The position numbers and the translations under genes are program-made. Source: Aricia agestis (Eukaryota; Arthropoda; Insecta; Lepidoptera; Lycaenidae). From it: a stretch of 64,000 nucleotides of DNA. Shown here piece by piece: positions 48,100 to 60,000 of this stretch (position 1 is its first letter; each line of letters starts with the position of its first letter). Location of the stretch: positions 10,000,001-10,064,000 of the forward strand of contig NC_056426.1 of assembly GCF_905147365.1 (NCBI RefSeq), read 5' to 3'. The notes beneath the pieces were generated by a model that had not been told where the DNA came from, made no database searches, and saw only the letters and a list, made by a program, of their open reading frames with translations.

Positions 48100-51000
48100 T
48101 GCTTTCACGCCAAAACTACTGAACCGATTGCAATGAAATTTTGTATACAGTTATTCTAGAGTCTGAGAAAGGACATAGGCTACATTTTGATGTGGGAAAA
48201 TATCTTATTTCCATGAAAATTTCGATGAAAATGAATTCGCATTGCGCGTGGCCAGCGCTCATCCCGGGGGTCCTGGGTTCGAGTCCCGCAGGCGGAACAA
48301 AAAGTTTTCAATGTTCCTGGGTCTTGGATGTGTATTAAAATAAAATTTCAAAAATCTTAAACATATTTTATGTATAATATTATAAAAAATCCAGAAATAT
48401 ATCGATGGAATGAACATTTTAGTTCTAATACGATTCAACAGATGGCGTTTTATTTTTTACTTTATTGTAACATAGAACTAATCATACTTATTAGTTAGTA
48501 TGTTTTTGTTTATAGTTTTTAATACGTTAGAATATTATGTTTAATAATATTATCACTTGGTATAATAATAATCAATCTATCTTATCTTATGTAGAACTCC
48601 TACTGCATTTCTAATCCATACTATCCATACTAATATTATAAATGCGAAAGTATCTCTGTCTGTCTGTCTGTCTGTCTGTCTTGCTTTCACGCCAAAACTA
48701 CTGAACCGATTGCAATGAGATTTTGTATACAGTTATTCTAGAGTCTGAGAAAGGACATAGGCTACATTTTGATGTGGGAAAATATCTTATTTCCATGAAA
48801 ATATCGATGAAAATGAATTCGCATTGCGCGTGGCCAGCGCTCATCCCGGGGGTCCTGGGTTCGAGTCCCGCAGGCGGAACAAAAAGTTTTCAATGTTCCT
48901 GGGTCTTGGATGTGTATTAAAATAAAATTTCAAAAATCTTAAACATATTTTATGTATAATACTAGCTGTTGCCCGCGACTTCGTCCGCGTGGACTTTAGT
49001 TTATAGCGCGCGGTGTCAACAAAATTTGTGTCAAATTTAAAAACTTTTTAATACCCTGGTAAGTGCTTCCGGTGTAGCGCGGCCCTTAATTAATCAAAAT
49101 ACCCAAAAACAGCTATGCAGTGTGCACATAATCTATACTAATATTATAAATGCGAAAGTATCTCTGTCTGTCTGTCTGTCTGTCAGTCTCGCTTTCACGC
49201 CAAACGCCAAAAGTATCTCTGTCTGTCTGTCTGTCTGTCAGTCTCGCTTTCACGCCAAACGCCAAAACTTCCGAACCGATTGTAATGAAATTTTGTATAC
49301 AGATAGTCTAAAGCCTGAGAAAGGACATAGGCTACTTTTTTACTGGAAAAAAGGGTTGTAAGGGGGTGAAAATGCGTAAATTTGTTCAAATTGAGTTAGT
49401 TCCAACAATTCATAATAGATGGCGCCGTGCGTCTTCTACATCGCGCTGACGCTTGCTCAAAAGTCTTTCTATAAGACGTGGTATCATCTTTTTAAGTTTC
49501 GATTTTTTTCGATTGTTATATCTATTCTACGGTATTTAATAACTCAGTACTTTATCTGCAGTGACGTAACCTTAAATCTATCAATGATAAATAGTTTATG
49601 GGTAAAGTTGTGTAATTGGAGGGCTAAATAAGCTTTAAAATTTGGCATAAAGTATAAAGTTTAATATAAAAAAACCGGCCAAGTGCGAGTCGGACTCGCG
49701 CACCGAGGGTTCCGTACAAACCTGCAAGGTTTACAAAGTTCGTTCATTACGACAATCGAGTCATAACTATGGTATTTTTATTGCAAAATGAAATTCATAA
49801 CATTACAATGGGGAAAGATGGAGGAGCATAAATTTAAGACAAAGATCTCTTTATCGTTTAAGTAATAGCTCTACGCGTTCATGAGGAAAAAAGTAATAAG
49901 TTTATATTTATTAAAAAATATATATTTTGTAATGTAACTAAAAATTTAAGGTTTTCGGAATTTTTCCTTTATGTGTGCTATAAAACGTTGCTTCATGCCA
50001 AATTTCAAGATTCTAGGTCGACTGGAAGTACCCTTTAGGTTTTGATTCCCTTGCGAGTACTTGCGAGTTTCAAAATATGCAGCTTAAATTGCTGTTTCTT
50101 TTGATTGCGTTGACATAGAAGTTTGATTTTGTTACAGCTTAAAGGTATTATAGACTTGAGTATTTGGTATGAATTTCAATTTAATACCTCTACGCGTTTA
50201 TGAGGAAATGGGTAGTAAGTTTAAAATTATTAAAAAAAAATATATTATGTGATGTAACTAAAAATTTATGGTTTTCGTAATTTTTCCTTTATCTATGCTA
50301 TAAGACGTTGCTTCGTACCAAATTTCAAGATTCTGAGTTCACGGGAAGCACCCTGTAGGTTTTGATTCCCTTGCAAGTGTCGAAAATTTGCGGCATAAAC
50401 GGCTGTATCTTTTGATTGCGTTGGCTTAGAAGTTTGATTTTTTCACAGCTTCAAGGGACAGTAGACCTGAGTAATTGATATAAATTTCAGCTTCATACCT
50501 CCACGCGTTCCTGAGAAAAAGGGTCTTGACAGACGGACAGACGGACAACAAAGTGATCCTATAAGGGTTCCGTTTTTTCCTTTTGAGGTACGGAACCCTA
50601 AAAATGAAATACTTATTGTGTGCACACTGCACAGCTGTATTGATTTAAGGGGTACCAGGGTTTTTTTTATAAAAGCTTTTGACACCAATTTTGTTGACAT
50701 CGCGCGCTATAAACTGAAGTCCACGCGGACGAAGTCGCGGGCAACAGCTAGTTATAATAATAAGTAATAATTGCTATAAATAATGCTAAAATATAAAACA
50801 AAGACTATATATAAAAAACTAAATCTAAGTCAGAGGCTGCGGGCAATGTACCCAAGAGGCTGGCAGCATTACCTCGCTGTATCGCAAGGCTGATACGTTG
50901 GCCGAGGTAAGCGCCAGCTCTGAGATCGTTAGTTTTCTCAACCAGTCTTTGGGATAACTCTCTGAACATTTGTTTGGCACCAGGGCCCCACGGACCCAGG

Positions 51001-54000
51001 GTTTCAACCCCGAAAGGTACAAAAAAGTAATCATTCCCCAGTGCTTCATATTTTCTTCTTTTGTTTGTCTCTGCTTGTGCCGCCGCAGCTCCCGCTTCCC
51101 TTGTTGTGGCCGTTACATGTGACGCCGCTAGCGTGTCCACGCAGGTGGCGTCCCAAACAAGAGGCCTCCCGCGGCTCCATGGAACGAGCGTCATTCCGTC
51201 GGGCCTTTTGCCGTCGTCACGTGCGATACCGTTCGGCTCGAGAGTGGCCGGCACGTTGACAGAGGCAAGGGCCCTGCGAATCACGTCGTTCAAGGAAGCA
51301 TGGCGGGACTGGCGGCCGGCGCTGCGTCGACAAGACAGACCGTGGTGACCCTGGCGGTCTACTGCGGCGCCGCAGTGGCAGCGGTGGGGTTCGCTGATAT
51401 TAGCTCCTAGTCGCAAACTGAGTGATAAGTTGAATGTATGATTGTCTAACAGTGTTCCGGTATTGGATGATGGGTAAGCCTGTAGCCAATAACCTGATTC
51501 CGGCTCAGCGGACGCCAGGAGACGCGCGCGATCTGTAGTGGACGATGAACTTAGGATCTCTGACTGTGCCAATTTTATTAGGGGTTCATCCCAATTCTTT
51601 TGGATGTTGGGGTTGACAGGAACGTCACTGGGACAAACACGTTTCCAAGCGTTGATCGCCTCAGTTAGTGATACAATGCCTATGTTTCCAAAAGAATTGG
51701 TGATGATTTGAATGAAGAGAGGATGGATGCTGTGAGCTGAAGAAAGGAAGGCGGGAAGAGACACGCTGGACACACTTCTAAGACCCAAGCCACCAAAACG
51801 AATCGGCAGAGTGGAGAAAAGGATATAAAGGATTATATTATAAAATCTATTTCAGCCACTCTTCAGAAAGCTGTGGTCGGTCTGGCGAAGTCTTCAGAAC
51901 ATCATGTACCTCCTAGCTACCGTACACAGGCTGATGACTAGTCTCAACAGCATCCACGATCATGTGAAGATAACTCCAGACGTCAAAAAAGTGGTTGGGA
52001 TGGAAATGAAGAAAGCAGTAGAGGGGGGAAACCTTGATTATGGGAATGTGACTGGAGATATTCAGGTAATGATAGCGGTTTTGCTGATTGTGATTTGTGG
52101 TAAATGTTATTGAAACTGTTAGTTAGCTTCGTTTTTGGAACGAAGTTCCTTATCGCGCGTTGGGAAAGGGGCTAGACAGGAAAACTTAAGACGAAAAGTT
52201 ATAACGACACTTTTGACACGACACGTGGTAGAGCGTGTTTCTCTCTCTGTCTCTCTCTCTCTCGCATTGAACAGTGTGGTGTAAGGACGATTTTTTTAGT
52301 GTATACTTACAGGTTTTTGTACATAAGAAATAATAAACTAAGCTTCGTTCCATCCGGGTGTCTCTTGACACCTCTCAAGTTTATTTTTGTGCGAACTGCT
52401 CGTATCATTGTCATCATTTCAAGGAAATTCTCTTTACAGTTTCAGGGTTTTTGCGCCACGTGTCTCAACGTGGGTGCCCTGGTTCCTGCCAAACGTGGCG
52501 CTGGAGTCATCACGTGTGACGGCAAGAGCTACGGGTTCTGTAGCGTGGTTATGGCTAAGCGGTTTAGTTTAGAGCCTAGAAGGTTAATATATTGAGATTT
52601 TCAGCAGTGGCGGCCCTAGGAGGGTGGCGAAAAGGGCAATCGCCCGGGGCCTCGCGCTTGCAGGGACCTTGCAAGGTGTTTTTTTAGAAGACAAAGGGGC
52701 TCGCAAAGACCTGCCGCCCAGGGCCTCGCAAAGACCTTCCACCCGGGGCCTCGCAAAAGGCCGCCACTGCTTTTCAGGGCCGGTAGTCGGTACCCGAAAC
52801 GTAAAACGAGAGATAGATTGTAGGCAGGTACATGACTATAAAGTTTATCCAACTAGATGGCACCCACAACTAAATACGTTAAAAACACTAGGCCGAAAAT
52901 ACGCGACCAAAGTTCGGCATGATTACCAACGCCAGCAATGCGCTACGCTGCTACTAGACTAGGACGAGTCGGCGGAGTACCGAAAACTATTCCACCTCAA
53001 TTTTTTTATGCGATCCTCTTCAAATTGCCCTCCTGATGATATAAATGCATGGGCCAGGGCGCAACCCGGTGCCATATTGTTTAAACAAACATTGTTTAAA
53101 CAATTGCAAGGAATTGTTATTTTTCAACCGAACAATTTTTTTTAATATTCTTTATTGAAATACCAATAAAAAAGTTCATATGACTTTTTACGATATAGGT
53201 ACACAATCTGTGAAAATTTCAGAAGTCTTAATACTTAATAGGGTTTACTAAGAATTCGAAAGAAAGAAAGAAAGATCCGTCTGCCTGTTTGTCTATATGT
53301 CTCCAGGCTGTATCTCAAGAACCCGTATAGCTAGACTTCTGACATTTTTACAGATTGTGTATATCTGTTGCCGCTATAAGAACAAATACTAAAAATAAAA
53401 TAACTATATTTTTATTATTTAAGGAATATTAACCCATACAAGAAACGTGATTTTTTGGCCTTTTTTGCTCGTAATCAATAATAGTAACAGCGAGGCACTT
53501 GAAAATTTCACGAAATCCTTAATTATATTTGTACTTTAATAATTAATAATAAAATTAAAATAAAGTAATTGTTTAAGGGGGGCTCCCATACAAAAAACAC
53601 AATTTTTTGTCTACTTTTGCTAAGATAAAAAAAGATATAAACAATGAAATTTTTTGAAATCTCTATTAACTATATTATTCAATCTATACTAATATTATAA
53701 AGCGGAAGAGTTTGTTAGTTTGTTTGTTTGTTTGAACGCGCTAATCTCAGGAACTACTGGTCCGATTTGAAAAATTCTTTCACTGTTAGATAGTCCATTT
53801 ACCGAGGAAGGCTATAGGTTATATTTTATCACGGTAAGACTAATAGGAGCGAGGAAATAGACGAAAATGTGGTAAAAACGGGGAGAAATTATTTGAAAGG
53901 GCTTATTTGAATGCGCTAATCTCAGGAACTACTAGTCTGATTAGAAAAATGCTTTCAGTATTAGATAGCCCAGTTATCGAGGAAGGCTATAGGCTATATT

Positions 54001-57000
54001 TTATAACCCTAAAACAAATGGGAGCGAAGAAATAATGGAAAATGTGGGAAAAACGGGGGAAATTATTTGAAAGGGCTTATTTGCACGCCCTAATCTCAGG
54101 AACTACTGATCCGATTTGACAAATTCTTTCAGTGTTAGATAGCCCAGTTATCGAGAAAGGCTACTGGCTATATTTTATCACACAAGCACTAATAGAAGCG
54201 AAGAAATAGAGGAAAGTGTTTTCAAACGGGGGAAATTATATGAAAGGGCTTATCTCACGAACTACTAGAGCATTTTTTCTATTATTAGGATCAGATAAGT
54301 AGACCACGTGAAGGATCATAGGCTTTTTTTTTGTGGACTAATTTTTCTATGAAATACCTAATTTACGCGGAACGTCTAGTATTGTATATAGAATTTAAAA
54401 ATGTATATTACTTTGACATTTTTTTTTTAATATATTTTTTATCGGTCGAAAGTACCCAAATTTGAGGTTTTTCGAACCTTTAAAAATTCATATCTTTAAA
54501 AATATTAACTTTATCGTAAAAAGTCATAGGATCTTTTTTATTGGTATTTCAATGAAGAATATAAAAAAAAATGTTCGGTTGAAAAATAACAATTCCTTGC
54601 AATTTAAACAATGTTTGTTTAAACAATATGGCACCGGGTTGCGCCCTGGCAACATGCATTTATATCATCAGGAGGGCAATTTGAAGAGGATCGCATAAAA
54701 AATTGAGGTGGAATAGTTTTCGGTACTCCGCCGACTCGTCCTAGTCTATACGCATACAATATAACGCGACGTAATTTCGGCATGGTGTGCCATCGGTAAT
54801 TTTAAAATAGGCCTGTACCTACATTGCAGGCGTTATCATGCCGAACTTCGGCTGCGTTTTTTCGGCTACGTATATTTAGACAGTAGTTATTTCAAACTCA
54901 GCTGACAAATCATAACAAACATAGACTTGATATTACCCGACCAAATGACGCAGGTCCGCCATTTGCATCATACCTACATGTTTCAGATACATAAATGGTG
55001 TGCTGGAATATGCCAGAAACAATATTGACGTCATCAACTTACTGCGGCTGAAAGATGAACTGACTAGAGTTAGGAACATACCGGACTTAGTCGCTAAAGT
55101 GGAGCCTAAAAGTAAGTCAAGATTAACTAAAAATAAAGAAAAAACTCGCCTATAGTAATAAAAATTAATTTGAAATTTTGATACTCTCGCTAAAATTCGA
55201 GAACCGCTAAAACGATTTGGCTAATTTTAGTCTTAAAATGTTCGTGGAAGTCCAGGGAAGGTTTATACTAGGAGGGAAGTGATACGAAGTTCACCGGGAC
55301 ATCTAGTGCTATTAATAAGTAATAGTTAAGTACTACAATTTGTGTAGAAACGAATCTGAGAGAGTTACGTTTTTTTTACGTCGCACATAGCGCCTCTGTC
55401 GGCGAAAATCAGTAACCAACCTGTAAGTTACTGACTTTGGCCACCAGAGGCGATGCGTTGGTCTTGTTTTCCTGAATAATATAATTAAATAACGTGATTT
55501 ACGTTTCTCTTTGGAAAATGACAAGAATTCACACTCGGTACCCTGAACAAAGCTAAAACTTCTTTTAAACTTCTTACTTATTTTTTGACAACATAACTAG
55601 TTTTGATGTTTTATTTGAATACTTCACGCTAGATTTTTATCTGTCAAGTGTCTCATTCTCATGTAATTTCCAGTTCAGGTGGTAGACCGGCACATACAGA
55701 CGGAAACGCACCCACGAGCCACGCACATCGACAAGGACTATTCCTGGGACATGTGGGAATGGAAGCGGCGCGCTTGTCAGTGGGTGAGTGATAAACAAGT
55801 GATAATATTTTAGGGCTTTAGATTGTGTATGTGTCCATTACATAATAGAGTTCACTGTGAAAGTAGCTGCTGAAAGAGCTACTTTTTTGACGCTAGGGTG
55901 CTTGCCCATACAAATCACAAAAAAATTGCTCTTTCAGCGCTGCTACTTTCACAATCAACTCCATATCATAAGGGCCTTCTCCCACTGCAAATTTTAGGCT
56001 GGTATAAATACTAAATAGTTAGATGCGACCCGGTCTCAAGACGCGGTTCGGCTCTGTGATTGGTCCAAATTTGACAGCCAACCAATCACAGAGCCTGAAC
56101 CGTGTCTTGAGACCGAGATCTTGAGTACTGACTATTTATACCAGCTGTAGTAGCGATGCAGTCGCGCGACTATGAAGCGCACGACTGCATCACTACTAAC
56201 GCGAGTCAGTCGCATTTGCAACTCCATACACAACACACATGACACAGCTAGCGACTGCATCGCGACTGTATTGATGCAAATATGCGACAGTATCGCCACT
56301 GCATCACTAGAAAAAGTCGCAATGGGCGCACGGCCTAAGGGATACACACAAAACCTAAAGTATTATCACTTTGTTTTGTAACACCTTGTAGACTTAGCGT
56401 GTGTTCCAAAGTATTGCCCAGTATACTGGTCATGACGTCATTTATCCGACGCTATATTGTACTGGGGTACCACCATATTATTGTAACTACTATACTGGTG
56501 AGACAAGTGCGACGATGTTATATTTTGAAATCCATACTTCCATATTAATATTATAAAATATGCAGAAATGTGTATGTCTGTCTGCTATACCCAGGCCAAA
56601 ATAGTGAACTGTCGGACCCGCGCCACCCAAACGCACCACAGTCACCACCGCCGCGAAGCACCCTGTCAGACCACGGAGCCCAGGGCGCGGGCGGTGCAGA
56701 CGACGGTAGAGGCCGCTGTCAATACTGATGGCTGCGGGAGAGTGGGGTATCCGTTGTGGAGTGTGGGTGACAAAGGTGAGAGAGTTGAGTTTTCATATTA
56801 CGCTATGTACTAATTAGCAATAACACGAGATTTTTGTGGTGTCAACGCCGGTTTAAGCACTACCAGCGCCCTGGGCAAGATTTCTTCGATGCCCATGGTG
56901 CTTAGAGCTAAAAAAAAAACCTGCGCCGCGCCTTTTATTCGGCGCCCTGGGCGGTCGCGTGGACCCTGCCGTAACGCCGCTACTGGGTGGTGTCAAGGAT

Positions 57001-60000
57001 AAATAGGCGCAATACCTACCTACATTTTGGGGAGAGTTCACCTCCCTGTGAAGTGTGCAACGCGCATTCTATCTTTCTCGCGCCTGTGTCGAATTGTGAT
57101 GAGGTAAAGATTTCGCAGCCAAGTTCTGTGCATACCTACCTAAGATTTTATTTTGCGTGAGTTATGGTACAAGGCTAGCCGCATTTTTTTTAAATGAAAC
57201 AAGGGAGCAAACGGGTCACCTGATGGAAAGCAACTTCCGTCGCCCATGGACACTCGCAGCATCAGAAGAGCTGCAGGTGCGTTGCCGGCCTTTTAAGAGG
57301 GAATAGGGTAATAGGGGAGGGTAGGGAGGGGAAATGTGTAGGGGATTGGGCCTCCGGTAAACTCACTCACTCGGCGAAACACAGCGCAAGCGCTGTTTCA
57401 CGCCGGTTTTCTGTGAGCCCGTGGTATTTCTCCGTACGAGCCGACCCATTCGTGCCGAAGCATGGCTCTCCCACGTGCACGTTTTCCGTATTCGGAAATC
57501 CGAAAGCGTGGAATCTGTAGAAAATATATTAAACTAGAGGACGCCCGCAACTCCGTTGCGCCAAAATTTGTTTATCGCGCCGAAACCGTACACTTTTTCG
57601 GGATAAAACTATCCTATGTCCTTTCCCGGGACTCAAGGTATATCCATGCCAAATTTCAGCAAAATCGGTTCAGCGGTTTAAGCGTGAAGAGGTAACAGAC
57701 AGACAGACGGACAGACAGACAGACGGACAGACACACTTTCGCATTTATAATATTAGTATGGAAGTAATGGGCGCCATCCATTCGCCTGTTTCGAACGGAA
57801 GGTATTCCGCGCGTACGTTTCAAGTGCAAGCCGGCGCGTTCGCGCGTGATATAAACGAACGTTTGCGCTAGTCTCACGGAATTCCGAATACGGAAAACTA
57901 ATTCGGGAATCGCATACGGAAAAAGTGTGTATACGGCCGGCCTTAGATTAGAATTCTATAATCTATATATTAATACGTGAGCCAAAAACTTTGTATCCCT
58001 TTTGACGAAAAATGGGGAAACGTAGGTGAATTAAATTTTGCACAGTTATAGTTTATATGGTGAAGGAGTGCATCGAGCTAATATTATTTTGAAAGTATGC
58101 TTTTATCATACATATTTTTAACAAATAAAACATTACACACACTACAGCACACACACATGAGAAACGACATATTTTTGAGTGACAAGCCTATACATACGAA
58201 TTATACTCTTTTATTTATGGTTGAAGTCTGTTGACAACAAGGTGACAAATTGAAAATGGATTGTACTTTTTTTATTGAATTTTAGATACTATTAGACAAT
58301 GCTTACACGGCCGGTCTGAGATCACCTGAGTCTCATAGACCATAAACTTATAATGCATAGACCAACAAAGAGTGCGAGAGAGAAGAAAATCCTTTATGGA
58401 ATTATAACAAGATGAAAAGAGAGAGGCAGTCTAATGAAAATTGTAACAACTTTTATTTGACAGGTCGTCAAAAGTCGTCAATCGTTTTTATGCCCTTTCG
58501 GTATTTGCAATTTATTATTTAAATCGTATGTTATTTTCAACAAATACAATTATATATAACAATAATAACTTGTGCTGTGAGTGATTGCAGTGTAAATCAT
58601 AGGAATAATCCTGAAAAATATACATTTCACCCGTAATTAATCTTCATGTCCTAATTGCTACGATGTGTTTATTTTTGCTCTATTCTGTCTTTAGCTCTCT
58701 ATTTCAAATAAAATATTGTGAATCCTCCCTTTTACTTTCATATTTTGCGTAACTAAAGTTACTATTGTTCTTATATTACACAAATTTTGAAGATACTTTT
58801 TCATTAAAAATTTTTACATATACGCTAGTGCTTGAATCAAATTTATCGATATGCTTATCGATATTTTACAATAACATAAAACTAAAATAAAAATCATTTA
58901 CCTTTATATTTATCACCTTAAAAAGGACATATTATCTTATTTTAACGATTATTTTTAAGTAATAATTATCTTTTGACATACCTAGTATAAAATCAAGGTT
59001 TCACAGATCAGTCACTTGAATCTAATACTCATTGAATGCAGCTTTCAATAATATGATAGACAGTACTCTGATAGAATAGGTATAACTGCAACTTATATTA
59101 TACTTAATAGGACTGGTACCGACTTCAAAATTATGAAGATTGAGAACAGAAATACTGAATACAGAATAAGGATTATTTAATACTTTTTAGTTCATTTAAG
59201 TATAATATTACTATTGTCTTTACCTTCAAATCGGTTCACAAACGGCGCGGCGGAGTAATCGTTGAACATACATAAAAAATAGCCGAACGTCTAACCTCCT
59301 CCTTAAAGTCGGTTAAAAATGTTTGTAATAAAAATTATTAGGGAGTGCCTCCGCTGCCGGCGCCGTTTTCCGAACTTTGCCGAAGTGACGCGGTGTTTGC
59401 CGAATAGGCTGCCGGCGCCTATTCAGCAAACATCGCTTGTCAAACAGAATGATGATCAAAAACATCAGACTTGAGCTAAATGACTATGAAAAGTACAAAT
59501 AATAAGGTAGTAATAATTGTAAGGATGCATAATTATTTGAAACCCTCGATCGGGGATTCTCGGAAATGCTATTGTATTCTATTGTTGTCGCGATCACCGG
59601 TGCTCGTATGGGGCTTGAATCTTGGATTGATTAATGGTGGTGATGATGAAGATGCTGATAAATGTGATCTGCATAGTAGCATTTAAAGACAATATCTTTG
59701 CTTCTTTAAACAACGCTGAAACTCTCTAACATGTATAAGGAATCTGAAGTTCTGTTCAGTACCTTCGGAAGTATACCACGGAGTTTATAAGTTATAACTG
59801 TAGCTGTGGTGCAAAATCTTACTTTTTGGTAGCTGAAAAAAGAGAGCTAAGGAAAAAGTTAAAGCTAAGCTAGAAAATGCATCACAAAACACTAAAATAT
59901 CCACAGCTGAACAAATAGGTACCTAACCTTCACCTTTAAAAGTCGAATATACAGGGTGTAACAAAAATAAGTGATAATACTTTAAGGCATATGGGCAAGG

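Noticed and set aside
48141..48920. Two identical 65-codon open frames
   Set aside because: They lie wholly in a duplicated (TCTG)n-SINE composite; identity comes from repeat duplication, not coding constraint.
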